In this document: in pieces, positions 18,621 to 28,030 of the stretch
Layout: the number at the start of each line of letters is the position of its first letter
How positions within the stretch are numbered: the stretch's first letter is position 1
Assembly: GCF_020852455.1 (NCBI RefSeq)
Contig: NZ_JADZAT010000015.1
Span: 186,001 to 250,000 of the forward strand
DNA from: Novosphingobium sp.
GTDB lineage: Bacteria; Pseudomonadota; Alphaproteobacteria; Sphingomonadales; Sphingomonadaceae
Length of the DNA stretch: 64,000 bases
Direction: 5' to 3'
Translations under genes and position numbers: made by a program
Notes under the pieces: model-generated
Seen by the model: only the letters and a program-made list of their open reading frames with translations
Databases searched by the model: none
Told to the model about the DNA's origin: nothing

Positions 18621-19187
18621 CTAGCCCTTGAACAGCGTCCTGACGTCGATCACCTGGTCGATCAGGGCATCGTCGGCCGGCAGCTGGCCTTCGAGCATCA
18701 GCATGGCAAGGCCGTGAACCACGGCCCAGGCCTGGATCATGAAACGCTGGACCGCGGCTTCGTCCCTGGCGAAGCCTTCGGCATAGCCGCGCAGCAGCCG
18801 GGCCGCGTCGTTGTTGCCGAACACCGTCTGGCCGACTTCGCGGCATTGCCCGAAGACCAGCTTGAACAGCGCCGGGTTGGCCAGCGCCCAGCGGACATAG
18901 GCGCGCCCGGTGGCGGCAAAGGCATCGCCCGATTCGGCGGTCTGGGCGGCCTGCTGCTGCCAGGCGGCCATCTGTTCGATCCCGGCATTGGCCAGCGCGC
19001 TCAGCAAGGCATCCTTGTCGGGGAAGTGGCGATAGACGGCGGTGGGCGAAACACCCACCTCACGCGCCAACTGGCGCAGCGAAAGCTCGCCGATGTCCTG
19101 TTCCTCCAGCGCCTTGAGCCCCGCCGCCAGCAGGGCCGCGCGCAGATCGCCGTGGTGATACGATTTCGATGTTGACACTGTTACCAT
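18621..19187 (-). CDS. TetR family transcriptional regulator
   Basis: A 188-residue repressor-type protein. The N-terminal helix-turn-helix (residues ~10-55) contains LSLRQLAREVGVSPTAVYRHFPDKDALLSALA, the standard TetR pattern. The C-terminal ligand domain resembles the TetR C-terminal domain often found in this group (WALANPALFKLVFGQ). It is divergent from the carotenoid oxygenase gene, whose start is only 44 bp away, so that gene is the probable target. The ATG at 19187 is used here; other in-frame ATGs lie upstream inside the promoter region and look less likely. It begins 3 bp after the EEP start, on the same strand. Confidence 0.88.
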   Translation of the reverse strand: MVTVSTSKSYHHGDLRAALLAAGLKALEEQDIGELSLRQLAREVGVSPTAVYRHFPDKDALLSALANAGIEQMAAWQQQAAQTAESGDAFAATGRAYVRWALANPALFKLVFGQCREVGQTVFGNNDAARLLRGYAEGFARDEAAVQRFMIQAWAVVHGLAMLMLEGQLPADDALIDQVIDVRTLFKG

Positions 19188-19203
19188 CGCGCTTATGTTT
19201 ACA
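19169..19203 (+). promoter_or_regulatory. Putative promoter and operator of the carotenoid oxygenase gene
   Basis: TTGACA (19172-19177), a 16-bp spacer and TATGTT (19194-19199) form a fair plus-strand promoter ending about 30 bp before the oxygenase start. Two direct near-identical 9-mers, ATGTTGACA (19169) and ATGTTTACA (19195), span the -35 and -10 and could be binding sites of the divergent TetR protein. The regulator's own start codon lies within this stretch, so binding would also cover its transcript. Confidence 0.4.
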
Positions 19204-19231
19204 GCAGAAACATTAAGGGGAGATTCGCAAG

Positions 19232-20665
19232 ATGGCAAGTGCAGTCGAAAATGCGATCCGCGGCGTGGTCACCAAGGGGCTGACCACCGTTGCCAAGGTC
19301 AACCGCGCGCTCAAGGATCAGGACCGCGCGCATCCGTTCCTCACCGGCATCCACGCGCCGCTGCATGATGAACGCACGATCACCGACCTCAAGGTGACCG
19401 GCACGATCCCGGCCGAACTCAATGGCCGCTATGTCCGCAACGGGCCGAACCCGTTCAATCCCGATCCGCGCGGCCACCACTGGTTCATCGGCGATGGCAT
19501 GGTCCACGGCGTGCGGCTGCAGGACGGCAAGGCGCTGTGGTATCGCAACCGCTATATCCGTTCGATGGACCTGGAAGAGAAGGGCGGGCCCAAGGCCGCG
19601 CCGGGCCCGCGCCGTGGGCGCCGCGATCTGGTCAACACCAATGTCATCCAGCACAACGGCAAGACCCTGGCGATCGTCGAGGCGGGGTCCTTCCCGGCCG
19701 AACTGGACGAGAACCTGGAAACTGTCGCCTACACCGATTTCGGCGGCACGCTGACCGCACCGTTCAGCGCCCACCCGCACGAGGACCCGCTGACCGGGGA
19801 ACTTCACGCGATCGTCTATGACGGGATGACGCAGGACACCGTCTGGCACGTGGTCGTTTCGAAGGATGGCAAGGTTGTCCGCGAAGAGCCGATTCCGGTG
19901 CAGGATGGCCCGTCGATCCACGAATGCACGATCACGAAGAACTATGTCGTAGTGTTCGACCTGCCGGTAACCTTCTCGATGAAGGCGCTGATTTCGGGCC
20001 AGCAGTTCCCCTATTCGTGGAACCCCGATCACAAGGCCCGGATCGGGCTGATGCCGCGCACCGGCACGGCTGAGCAGATCATCTGGTGCGATGTCGATCC
20101 CTGCTATGTCTTCCACGTCGCCAACAGCTTTGAGCGCGAGGACGGGGTGGTGATCATCGACAGCTCGGTCCACGAAACCATGTTCGCCGGCGGGCCCGAC
20201 GGCCCCAATGGCAAGCCGCTGGGGATGGAGCGCTGGGAAGTCGATCCGGTCGCACGCAAGGTCAAGCGGATCACCGTGGACAGCGCGCCGCAGGAATTCC
20301 ACCGCCCGGATGAACGCTATTTCGGCCAGCCCTATCGCTATGCCTGGTCGCTGGGACTGCCCGGTGCCGACAGCGCCTTCGTGGGCAATGCACCGATCTA
20401 TCGCTATGACATGCAGACTGGTGAGCGTCAGGCGCACGACTTTGGCCCGGGCCGGGTCCCCGGCGAATTCGTCTTCGTGCCGCGCAGCAAGGATGCGCCT
20501 GAGGGCGATGGCTGGGTGATGGGCTATGTGATCGATACCCAGGCCGATACCACCGATCTGGTGATCCTTGACGCCAGCGACATGGCTGCGCCGCCGATCG
20601 CCAGCGTACATATTCCGCACCGGATCCCGCCGGGCTTCCACGGCAACTGGCTGGCGGACGCCTGA
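19232..20665 (+). CDS. Carotenoid oxygenase (RPE65/lignostilbene dioxygenase family)
   Basis: A 477-residue seven-bladed propeller non-haem iron dioxygenase. The four iron-binding His residues are all present: His181 in [12 protein letters not shown], His230 in SIHECTIT, His295 in VFHVANSFE and His470 in PPGFHGNW close to the C-terminus. Members cleave C=C bonds in carotenoids, apocarotenoids or stilbenes such as lignostilbene; in sphingomonads both activities occur, and sequence alone does not choose between them. AGGGGAGA precedes the ATG. No signal peptide. It is probably controlled by the divergent TetR gene and co-transcribed with the flavodoxin-fold gene 4 bp downstream. Confidence 0.92.
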   Translation: MASAVENAIRGVVTKGLTTVAKVNRALKDQDRAHPFLTGIHAPLHDERTITDLKVTGTIPAELNGRYVRNGPNPFNPDPRGHHWFIGDGMVHGVRLQDGKALWYRNRYIRSMDLEEKGGPKAAPGPRRGRRDLVNTNVIQHNGKTLAIVEAGSFPAELDENLETVAYTDFGGTLTAPFSAHPHEDPLTGELHAIVYDGMTQDTVWHVVVSKDGKVVREEPIPVQDGPSIHECTITKNYVVVFDLPVTFSMKALISGQQFPYSWNPDHKARIGLMPRTGTAEQIIWCDVDPCYVFHVANSFEREDGVVIIDSSVHETMFAGGPDGPNGKPLGMERWEVDPVARKVKRITVDSAPQEFHRPDERYFGQPYRYAWSLGLPGADSAFVGNAPIYRYDMQTGERQAHDFGPGRVPGEFVFVPRSKDAPEGDGWVMGYVIDTQADTTDLVILDASDMAAPPIASVHIPHRIPPGFHGNWLADA

Positions 20666-20669
20666 GGCG

Positions 20670-21284
20670 ATGCGCTGCCTGATCCTGGACGGGCACCCGG
20701 ACGGGGGCCGCCTGCTGACGCATCTGCTTGATGCCTATGCGGCGGCCCTGCCGGCCGGAACCGAAGTGGAGCGGATCGCGGTACGCGACCTGGCCTTCGA
20801 TCCCAACCTGCGCCGCGGCTATGCCAAAGCCCAGCCGCTTGAGCCCGATCTCCAGCGCCTGATGACTGCGCTTGACGCCTGCGACCATCTGGTGATCGGC
20901 TTTCCGATGTGGTGGGGGGCAGAGCCGGGCATGCTCAAGGGCCTGATTGACCGGGTGCTGCTGCCCGGCTGGGCGTTCCAGTACCACCGCGACGATCCGA
21001 TGTGGGACCGGCTGCTGGCCGGACGCTCGGCCGACTTGGTGGTCACCATGGATACTCCGCCGTGGTACCTGCGGCTGGCCTATGGCGATGCAGTGATCAA
21101 ACGCTGGACCCGCCAGGTGCTGGGCTTCGTCGGCTTCAAGCCGGTGCGGGTGTTTCGCTTTGGCCCGACCCGCAAGGGCGGGGCAGAGAAGGGCCTGCCG
21201 GGCTGGACCGCCAGCCTGCACAAAGCTGCCGGCAGCGCCGCCGCACTTAATCGCGCCGCCAAGCTTCCCGCGCCTTTGACCTGA
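20670..21284 (+). CDS. NAD(P)H dehydrogenase (quinone) / flavodoxin-like oxidoreductase
   Basis: A 204-residue flavodoxin-fold protein starting MRCLILDGHPDGGRLL. It carries the quinone-reductase motif FPMWWGAEPGMLKGLIDRVLLPGWAF near residue 80 that lines the FMN/FAD and substrate pocket in the NQO1/MdaB/KefF family. VVTMDTPPWYLRLAYGD near residue 125 also fits this family. The likely reaction is two-electron reduction of quinones or similar acceptors with NAD(P)H. It starts 4 bp after the carotenoid oxygenase stop and is almost surely co-expressed with it, so it may handle aldehyde or quinoid products of that cleavage; this is inference. Confidence 0.85.
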   Translation: MRCLILDGHPDGGRLLTHLLDAYAAALPAGTEVERIAVRDLAFDPNLRRGYAKAQPLEPDLQRLMTALDACDHLVIGFPMWWGAEPGMLKGLIDRVLLPGWAFQYHRDDPMWDRLLAGRSADLVVTMDTPPWYLRLAYGDAVIKRWTRQVLGFVGFKPVRVFRFGPTRKGGAEKGLPGWTASLHKAAGSAAALNRAAKLPAPLT

Positions 21285-21342
21285 AACAAGGATCGCTTCC
21301 GCCCGCCCGGTCATGTAGGCTGAGATAAGCACGGAGGATGCG

Positions 21343-21762
21343 ATGGACCGGCAGAAGCATGCGGCGATCGAGGCCGGGCTGGAACGTGCGGCGGAAGCAC
21401 TGGGTGATGTGACCCAGCCGGTGATCGACCTGTTCTATCAGCGCTTCCCCGATGCCAAGGCCAGCTTTGCCCACCATTCGCCGGGCAAGCCCGAAAGCCT
21501 CGAAGCCGAAATGGTCGGCAATGCGCTCTACTACGTGATGTGCTGGTACGAAAATCCAGTCGAGGCGCGGATCGCCTTTGACTCATCGGTGCCGCACCAC
21601 CGCGTTGCGCTGGGCGTGCCGCCAGACTGGTATCGCGGCTTTATCGAGACGTTCCTCGACGTGGTCGAACCGGCGGCCGCTCCGGTCGGTGAAGAGGCGC
21701 AGGCCTGGGCCGAACTGCGCGAGGCGCTGGTGGGGCTGGTCGAACGCAACCGTTTCCTCTAG
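21343..21762 (+). CDS. Globin-like protein
   Basis: A 139-residue soluble, mostly helical protein. The segment [19 protein letters not shown] resembles globin helix B to C, and [26 protein letters not shown] resembles the F helix with a candidate proximal His followed by the G helix of bacterial globins. The C-terminal [12 protein letters not shown] resembles the H helix. The match is by pattern only; the distal residues are not clear, so haem binding is unproved. No membrane segment or signal. It lies 10 bp before tgt on the same strand and could be transcribed with it. The start follows a GGAGG-like sequence. Confidence 0.5.
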   Translation: MDRQKHAAIEAGLERAAEALGDVTQPVIDLFYQRFPDAKASFAHHSPGKPESLEAEMVGNALYYVMCWYENPVEARIAFDSSVPHHRVALGVPPDWYRGFIETFLDVVEPAAAPVGEEAQAWAELREALVGLVERNRFL

Positions 21763-21772
21763 CGGCAGGGGC

Positions 21773-22903
21773 ATGAGTGCCCCGCGCTTCGAATTTTCCG
21801 TCCACGCCACCGATGGCAAGGCCCGCACCGGCTTGATCCGCATGCAGCGCGGAGAGATTCGCACGCCTGCCTTCATGCCGGTCGGCACCGCCGCCACGGT
21901 CAAGGCGATGAAGCCCGAAACTGTCCGCGCGACCGGCGCCGATATCCTGCTGGGCAACACCTATCACCTGATGCTGCGCCCCGGCGCAGAGCGGGTGGCG
22001 AAGCTGGGCGGGTTGCACCGGTTCATGAACTGGGATCGCCCGATCCTGACCGACAGCGGCGGTTATCAGGTGATGAGTCTGTCTGATCTGCGCAAGATCA
22101 CCGAGGATGGGGTGACTTTCAAAAGTCATCTCGACGGCAGCCGCCACTTGCTGACCCCCGAACGCTCGATGGAAATCCAGCGCCTGCTGGGCAGCGATAT
22201 CGTGATGGCGTTTGACGAATGCCCGCGCGCCGATGCCCCGCGCGAGGTGATCGAGAAGTCGATGCGGATGAGCATGCGCTGGGCCGCGCGCAGCCGCGCC
22301 GGGTTCGATAGCGGCGAAGAGCACGCCAGCCGCGCCGCGCTGTTCGGGATACAACAGGGCGCGCTTGATGAAGCGCTGCGCCGCGAAAGCGCCGAGGCGC
22401 TGCGCGAGATCGGCTTCGATGGCTATGCGATCGGCGGCCTGGCGGTGGGCGAGGGGCAGGAGGCGATGTTCGCCACGCTCGACTTCGCGCCCGACATGCT
22501 GCCGCCTGACCGTCCGCGCTACCTGATGGGGGTAGGCAAGCCCGACGACCTGGTCGGCGCGGTCGAGCGCGGGGTCGACATGTTCGATTGCGTGCTGCCC
22601 AGCCGCTCGGGCCGCAACGGGCAGGGCTTCACCTGGCACGGCCCGGTCAACCTGCGCAACGCCCGCCATGCCGAGGATCCGGCCCCGCTCGACGCGCGCT
22701 GCCCCTGCGATGCCTGCACCAAATACAGCCGCGCCTACCTTCACCACCTGATCAAGAGCGGCGAAATCCTGGGCGCGATGCTGCTGACCGAGCATAACCT
22801 GACCTTTTATCAGCAGTTGATGGCTTTTATTCGCGCGGCGATTGCCGATGAGCGGTATAGTAGCTTCGCGGCAGAATTCCGGCGCGAATATCTGGGGCGC
22901 TAG
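21773..22903 (+). CDS. tgt: Queuine tRNA-ribosyltransferase (tRNA-guanine transglycosylase)
   Basis: A 376-residue TIM-barrel enzyme that exchanges guanine 34 for preQ1 in tRNAs with GUN anticodons. [15 protein letters not shown] and [11 protein letters not shown] near residues 60 and 90 include a catalytic Asp. [17 protein letters not shown] near residue 220 belongs to the substrate pocket, the second Asp lies in [18 protein letters not shown] near residue 265, and the zinc site is [17 protein letters not shown]. The ATG at 21773 follows GGCAGGGG; the frame is open upstream through the globin-like gene. It works with QueA, encoded 3.9 kb upstream. Confidence 0.95.
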   Translation: MSAPRFEFSVHATDGKARTGLIRMQRGEIRTPAFMPVGTAATVKAMKPETVRATGADILLGNTYHLMLRPGAERVAKLGGLHRFMNWDRPILTDSGGYQVMSLSDLRKITEDGVTFKSHLDGSRHLLTPERSMEIQRLLGSDIVMAFDECPRADAPREVIEKSMRMSMRWAARSRAGFDSGEEHASRAALFGIQQGALDEALRRESAEALREIGFDGYAIGGLAVGEGQEAMFATLDFAPDMLPPDRPRYLMGVGKPDDLVGAVERGVDMFDCVLPSRSGRNGQGFTWHGPVNLRNARHAEDPAPLDARCPCDACTKYSRAYLHHLIKSGEILGAMLLTEHNLTFYQQLMAFIRAAIADERYSSFAAEFRREYLGR

Positions 22904-22979
22904 ATTTAGCTTCAATTCGGGCCAAGTATTTCTTGAAATCATTGGGCAATGAGCCAGTATCGCCGCAAGGAGTTGCCCG

Positions 22980-24977
22980 ATGCGAATGCTTGCCGCTGTT
23001 TCATTGCTTGCCCTGCTGTGTGCCTCTGCTGGTTCGGCACAGGGCCCTTCTATCCCGGCGACCCAATTGGCCGAACGGTTTGGGGCATTGCAGTCGATCC
23101 AGCAAATCAGCCTTTCACCTGACGGAACGAAACTGGCGTTCATTGCGCCGGCTGCGGAAATGCAGGTTCTGATGATCGCGGATCTGGCCAAGGGCGGGAT
23201 GCCCAAGCCGATCCTGAAGGGTGACCGGCTGCAGGGCTATCTCAACTGGTGCGGCTGGGCCAGCGATACCCGCCTGATTTGCAACGTGCGGGCCATTCGC
23301 AAGGATGCTGATGGCTTGTCCAGCTGGTCGCGGCTCCAGGCGATCAACGCCGATGGTACGCAGATCGCCCAGTTGACCAAGGATACCACCAGCAAATCGA
23401 TGGGCAGCATCTATTATGGTGGCGGTGTGATCGATTGGGACATTCCCGGAAAGCCGGGGCACGTCCTGATGACTCAGGCCTATGTCCCCGACAAGTCGAT
23501 GGGAACCAATATCCATAGTGACAAGTTTGGCATTGGGGTTGATCTGGTCGATACCGCCTCGATGCGCCGCAGTCCGGTGGAAAGTCCGCGGCGTGACGCC
23601 GTTGCTTACATTTCGGATGGACACGGTACGGTACGGGTGTTCGGAACCCAGGGGGCCAGTGGAAACGGCTACCTGCGGGACAAGGCAAAGTACTTCTATC
23701 GCAAGCCCGGTTCGAGGGAGTGGCTACCACTTTCCACGGTCACAATGGATTCGCAGACCGCAAGCGGCTTTGACCCCTATGCAGTCGATTTCGCTTCAAA
23801 TCGCGTGTTCGGTTTCGACGACAACAATGGCCGCAAGGCACTGTTCGGGATTGCGCTGGATGGGTCCAACCAGCGCAGCCTCGTGCTGGGTCGACCGGAT
23901 GTCGATATTGATAGCCTGATCACGATCGGACGCGACAATCGCGTCGTCGGCGCGAGCTATGCGACAGATAGACGCCAGGCGGAGTATTTCGATCCTACGC
24001 TGAAAGCTCTTGTCGCGGCGTTAAGCAAGGTGCTGCCAGGCCGGCCTGCGGTCGATATCATTGATGCCAATGCAGGTGAAAGCAAGCTGCTCATCCTGGC
24101 ATCCAGCGACACCAATCCAGGGGTGTTCTACCTCTATGACAAGACGACCAAGTCGCTTGAAGAGGTCCTGCCGATGCGCAATGAATTGATCGGGGTTGCG
24201 CTTGCGCCAATGAAACCGGTTACCTTCACCGCTGGCGACGGGACTCAGGTTCCAGCCTACCTGACCCTCCCGCCGGGAAGTTCGGGCAAGAATCTGCCGG
24301 CGATCGTGATGCCGCACGGAGGGCCCAGCGCCCGCGACGAATGGGGCTTCGACTGGCTCGTGCAGTATTTTGCCGCGCGCGGCTATGCGGTGCTGCAACC
24401 CAATTATCGCGGATCGGCAGGCTATGGCGCAGACTGGTATCGCGACAACGGTTTCAAGTCATGGCGGGTAGCCATTGGTGACATCAACGATGCCGGGCAC
24501 TGGTTGGTCCAGCAAGGCATCGCCCAGCCTGGAAAGCTGGGTATCGTAGGGTGGTCATATGGTGGTTATGCCGCGTTGCAAAGCCAGGTGCTTGATCCAG
24601 AATTGTTTAAGGCGGTGATCGCGATCGCTCCGGTGACCGATCTGGAACGCCTGCGGCAGGACGCTGTTCAGTTCGCTGACTATACCCTTGAGAGCAAGTT
24701 TATCGGCACCGGCCCGCATATTCGTGAAGGTTCGCCGGCTCAGAATGTTGAACGCTTCAAATCACCGGTGCTGATTTTCCATGGTGACTATGACCAGAAC
24801 GTCGCTGTCGGGCAATCTCGCCTGATGGTGGAAAAGCTCAAAGGCAAAGGCAAGTCGGTGACCTATGTCGAGTTTCCCGAGCTCAACCACCAATTGCCCA
24901 GTCCGGCTGCACGCAAGCGCTTGCTGACGGACTCCGACCAGTTCCTGCGCCGGGCCTTTGGATTGCCTGCAGATTGA
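22980..24977 (+). CDS. S9 family prolyl oligopeptidase-like serine peptidase
   Basis: A 665-residue secreted peptidase with a 20-residue Sec signal peptide (cleavage after AGSAQ). Residues ~40-390 form the beta-propeller (ISLSPDGTKLAFIAP repeats), and ~410-660 the alpha/beta-hydrolase domain. The triad is visible: Ser526 in GWSYGGY, Asp605 in HGDYDQNV and His637 in ELNHQL. The layout is that of acylaminoacyl peptidase/dipeptidyl peptidase-type S9 enzymes, which sphingomonads carry in many copies for peptide scavenging. The ATG follows AAGGAG. Codon use looks slightly less GC-rich than in the flanking housekeeping genes. It stands alone. Confidence 0.92.
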   Translation: MRMLAAVSLLALLCASAGSAQGPSIPATQLAERFGALQSIQQISLSPDGTKLAFIAPAAEMQVLMIADLAKGGMPKPILKGDRLQGYLNWCGWASDTRLICNVRAIRKDADGLSSWSRLQAINADGTQIAQLTKDTTSKSMGSIYYGGGVIDWDIPGKPGHVLMTQAYVPDKSMGTNIHSDKFGIGVDLVDTASMRRSPVESPRRDAVAYISDGHGTVRVFGTQGASGNGYLRDKAKYFYRKPGSREWLPLSTVTMDSQTASGFDPYAVDFASNRVFGFDDNNGRKALFGIALDGSNQRSLVLGRPDVDIDSLITIGRDNRVVGASYATDRRQAEYFDPTLKALVAALSKVLPGRPAVDIIDANAGESKLLILASSDTNPGVFYLYDKTTKSLEEVLPMRNELIGVALAPMKPVTFTAGDGTQVPAYLTLPPGSSGKNLPAIVMPHGGPSARDEWGFDWLVQYFAARGYAVLQPNYRGSAGYGADWYRDNGFKSWRVAIGDINDAGHWLVQQGIAQPGKLGIVGWSYGGYAALQSQVLDPELFKAVIAIAPVTDLERLRQDAVQFADYTLESKFIGTGPHIREGSPAQNVERFKSPVLIFHGDYDQNVAVGQSRLMVEKLKGKGKSVTYVEFPELNHQLPSPAARKRLLTDSDQFLRRAFGLPAD

Positions 24978-25143
24978 CAGGTGGTGAGGGCCCAAGTCAG
25001 CCAGCGTGACCCAGGCGGCGTTTTGCCTTCCGATTTCCCGATCAGGCAAAGGTTTGTTCAAGCTACTGGCCGGATGAGGCTCGGCAGGATTCCCCACAGC
25101 GACATTTGGTCTTGTCCCGCAACCCTGCTAGGGGCGCGGCGCG

Positions 25144-27009
25144 ATGTTTACGATCAATTCAGTCACCGTGCGGCTTGGCGGACGGACCATCATCGATGGC
25201 GCTTCGGCCACCATCCCGCCCGGCGGCCGGGTTGGGCTGATCGGGCGCAATGGCGCCGGAAAATCGACACTGATGAAAGTGCTGGTCGGCCAGCTTGAGC
25301 CCGATGACGGATCGGTTGACATGCCCAGGCGCACCCGGCTGGGTTATATCGCGCAGGAAGCGCCAAGCGGACAGACTACCCCGTTCGAAGCCGTGCTGGC
25401 TGCCGATGCAGAGCGGACCGCGCTGCTTGAAGAGGCCGAGCATTGCGTCGATCCCGACCGGCTTGGCGATGTGCACGAACGCCTGCTGGCGATCGATGCC
25501 TATTCCGCGCCCTCGCGCGCGGCGATCATCCTGACCGGGCTGGGCTTTGACGAGGAGATGCAGGCCCGCCCGCTCGACAGTTTCTCGGGTGGGTGGAAGA
25601 TGCGGGTGGCGCTGGCGGCGCTGCTGTTCTCGGCGCCGGACGTGCTGCTGCTCGACGAACCTTCGAACCACCTCGATCTTGAATCGACGCTGTGGCTGGA
25701 GAACTTCCTCAAGGCCTATCCCGGCACCTTGCTGGTGATCAGCCACGAGCGCGACCTGCTCAACAACGTGGTCGATTCGATCCTTCACCTGCAGGGCGGC
25801 AAGCTGGCGCTCTATCCCGGCAACTATGATTCCTTCGAAACCCAGCGCGCCGAACGCGCCGCCCAGCTGGCAGCGGCCAAGGCATCGCAGGATGCCCAGC
25901 GCGCCCGGCTGCAGGACTATGTCGCGCGCAATTCGGCCCGCGCCTCCACCGCCAAACAGGCCCAGTCGCGCGCCAAGATGCTGGCCAAGATGCAGCCGAT
26001 CGCCGCGCTGATGGAGGATCCCAGCCTCAGCTTCGAATTCCCCAGCCCGAAGGAAATGCGGCCGCCACTGATCACGCTGGATCTGGCCGCGGTGGGCTAT
26101 GACGAAACGCCGATCCTGCGGCGGCTCAACCTGCGGATTGATCCGGACGACCGGATCGCGCTGCTGGGCCGCAACGGCAATGGCAAGACCACGCTGGCCC
26201 GGCTGCTGGCGGCCCAGCTGCCGACGCTGGATGGCTCGATGCGGGCCTCGGGCCAGATGACGGTTGGCTATTTCACCCAGTACCAGGTGGAGGAACTGGC
26301 CGGCGGCGATACTCCGCTTGAGCACATGACCCGGGCCATGCCAGGGGCCGCGCCGGGCGCGGTGCGGGGGCAGCTGGGGCGGTTCGGCTTTTCCGGGAAC
26401 CGGGCGACCACCAAGGTCGGATCGCTTTCGGGCGGTGAACGCGCGCGGCTGGCACTGGCGCTGATCACCCGCGATGCGCCCAACCTTCTGATCCTTGACG
26501 AACCGACCAACCACCTCGACGTCGATGCGCGTGAGGCGCTGGTCCAGGCGCTCAACGACTTCGACGGGGCGGTGATCCTGATCAGCCATGACCGCCACAT
26601 GGTTGAACTGACTGCCGACCGGCTGGTGCTGGTCGATAACGGCACTGCCAGTGACTATGCCGGGTCGATGGAGGATTACATCGACTTCGTGCTGGGACGG
26701 AACCAGCCGAAGGGCGATGCGAGGGCCAAGCCCGAAAAGCAGGACCGCAAGGCTGCGGCCGAGGCCCGTGAACTGGCGCGCAAGACCGCCAGGGAAGTGG
26801 CCGATGCCGAGGCGGTCATGGCTCGCCTGCAAAAGCAGATATCAGCGATCGACCAGGCGATGTTCGCGCCTGACAGCGCCGCGAAGGAACTGCGCGACCT
26901 GACGATGGGCGAACTGTCCCGCCGTCGCGGCGCGATCGAGAAAGAGCTCGAAGCGGCCGAGCAGCAGTGGCTGGAGGCGAGCGAGCGGCTGGAAAGCCAG
27001 GCGGCCTAG
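25144..27009 (+). CDS. ABC-F family ATPase
   Basis: A 621-residue soluble protein with two ABC nucleotide-binding domains and no membrane segments. Domain 1 (residues ~1-240) has Walker A GRNGAGKST, signature FSGGWKMR and Walker B LLLDEPSNHLDL. Domain 2 (~315-520) has GRNGNGKTT, LSGGERARL and LILDEPTNHLDV. The linker and a Lys/Ala-rich, probably coiled-coil C-terminal extension (~525-621) match the YheS/Uup-like group of translation factors that act on the ribosome E site. Its stop overlaps the convergent nitroreductase stop by 4 bp. Confidence 0.92.
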   Translation: MFTINSVTVRLGGRTIIDGASATIPPGGRVGLIGRNGAGKSTLMKVLVGQLEPDDGSVDMPRRTRLGYIAQEAPSGQTTPFEAVLAADAERTALLEEAEHCVDPDRLGDVHERLLAIDAYSAPSRAAIILTGLGFDEEMQARPLDSFSGGWKMRVALAALLFSAPDVLLLDEPSNHLDLESTLWLENFLKAYPGTLLVISHERDLLNNVVDSILHLQGGKLALYPGNYDSFETQRAERAAQLAAAKASQDAQRARLQDYVARNSARASTAKQAQSRAKMLAKMQPIAALMEDPSLSFEFPSPKEMRPPLITLDLAAVGYDETPILRRLNLRIDPDDRIALLGRNGNGKTTLARLLAAQLPTLDGSMRASGQMTVGYFTQYQVEELAGGDTPLEHMTRAMPGAAPGAVRGQLGRFGFSGNRATTKVGSLSGGERARLALALITRDAPNLLILDEPTNHLDVDAREALVQALNDFDGAVILISHDRHMVELTADRLVLVDNGTASDYAGSMEDYIDFVLGRNQPKGDARAKPEKQDRKAAAEARELARKTAREVADAEAVMARLQKQISAIDQAMFAPDSAAKELRDLTMGELSRRRGAIEKELEAAEQQWLEASERLESQAA

Positions 27010-27677
27010 AACCCGACGAACCGCGCCGCTTCATCCACGCCCTTGCGCTCGCTGACCACGGCGTTGGCGGGAAAGCTGTCATCGGGCCAGCCAAGCGCCA
27101 CGGCCTTCATGATCACCTGATCATCCGGAATCCCGGCGTGTTCGCGCACCACCGGGCTTTGCATGATCCCCTGGCTGTTGATCACACAGCCAAGCCCGCG
27201 CGACCATGCGGCGTTGACGAGGGCTGTGGTTACCGCTCCGCAATCGAAGGCGGTATCGTCGCTGTCGGCCAGTTCCTTGTCATAGGTAATGATCACGCAG
27301 ACCGGCGCGTCGAACTGGCGGAATCCGCGCAGCACCCAGTCGAGCCGGGCATCCTTGTCGTCGCGGGCGATGCCCATGGCAGAGAACAGCTGCTTGGCAA
27401 CGCCGATCTGGCGCTCGCGGTGGACGCCTTCGAAGGCGTGCCCGGTGCGGAATTCGCGGCTGTGGGGAACGCCGGCCAGGTTGCGTTCGGTGTTGCCGGC
27501 GCGGATCCGGTCGAGCGGCTCGCCGGTGATGACATGGAAATGCCAGGGCTGGGTGTTCATCGAGCTGGGCGCGCGCATCGCCAGGGTCAGCACATCCTCG
27601 ATCAGTTCGCGCGGCACCGGCTTGTCGAGGTAGCCGCGGATTGAGCGGCGGCCCATGATCACATCATCGAATTGCAT
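27006..27677 (-). CDS. Nitroreductase family protein
   Basis: A 223-residue FMN-dependent oxidoreductase. RRSIRGYLDKPVPRELIEDVL near the N-terminus binds the FMN phosphate; MRAPSSMNTQPWHFHVITG is the usual second FMN stretch; and VNAAWSRGLGCVINSQGIM with VALGWPDD near the end are family landmarks. Members reduce nitroaromatics, quinones or enones with NAD(P)H, and the natural substrate cannot be read from sequence. The ATG at 27677 was chosen because GGGGGAA lies just before it; an upstream ATG at 27713 lacks such a site. Confidence 0.9.
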   Translation of the reverse strand: MQFDDVIMGRRSIRGYLDKPVPRELIEDVLTLAMRAPSSMNTQPWHFHVITGEPLDRIRAGNTERNLAGVPHSREFRTGHAFEGVHRERQIGVAKQLFSAMGIARDDKDARLDWVLRGFRQFDAPVCVIITYDKELADSDDTAFDCGAVTTALVNAAWSRGLGCVINSQGIMQSPVVREHAGIPDDQVIMKAVALGWPDDSFPANAVVSERKGVDEAARFVGF

Positions 27678-27748
27678 GCATTCCCCCAGCTTGGTTGCGA
27701 GAATGACTAGCAAATTAAGCGGACGATTAAAGCCCCTTCTTGGATCGC

Positions 27749-27907
27749 TCAGCGGGTTTCCAGCCGGGTGCCCAGATAGGCCTGGAACAGGCCGGTGCGC
27801 CGTTCAAGGAACCCGGCCCCGATCCCGGCGGCCTGGCGCTGGGCCTGGCTGAGTTCGGGGTACCATTTGCCGCTGCGGTGCGGGGTTACAAACCGGAACT
27901 GGGGCAT
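27749..27907 (-). CDS. Small conserved-looking hypothetical protein, 52 residues
   Basis: A short gene starting MPQFRFVTPHRSGKWY and ending YLGTRLETR. Support for a real gene: a near-consensus Shine-Dalgarno AGGAGGT stands 5 bp before the ATG at 27907, codon use is high-GC with G/C third positions, and its composition (many Arg, aromatic and Gly residues) resembles a small basic nucleic-acid-binding or ribosome-associated protein. The last is a guess. No membrane segment. The frame continues upstream to 27970 without a good start. It lies between the nitroreductase gene and the rpsD terminator on the same strand. Confidence 0.65.
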   Translation of the reverse strand: MPQFRFVTPHRSGKWYPELSQAQRQAAGIGAGFLERRTGLFQAYLGTRLETR

Positions 27908-27972
27908 CGGCCACCTCCTGCCGGCAGGATCGCAGGCGCGGGTGAAGCGAAGGCAAAGGAACAGCACCAACG

Positions 27973-28003
27973 AAAAAGGGCGGCCCCATCCGGGAACCGC
28001 CCT
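27973..28003 (-). terminator. Rho-independent terminator of rpsD
   Basis: On the minus strand AGGGCGG, a GC-rich loop and CCGCCCT are followed by a run of T (TTTTT). It starts 28 bp after the rpsD stop. A textbook terminator. Confidence 0.85.
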
Positions 28004-28030
28004 AATTCGTGTGTAACGCCTGGCCGAAGC

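Noticed and set aside
27973..28003. Hairpin near 27.98 kb as another palindromic repeat copy
   Set aside because: It has a single GC stem followed by T residues directly after rpsD and none of the repeat boxes, so it is a terminator.
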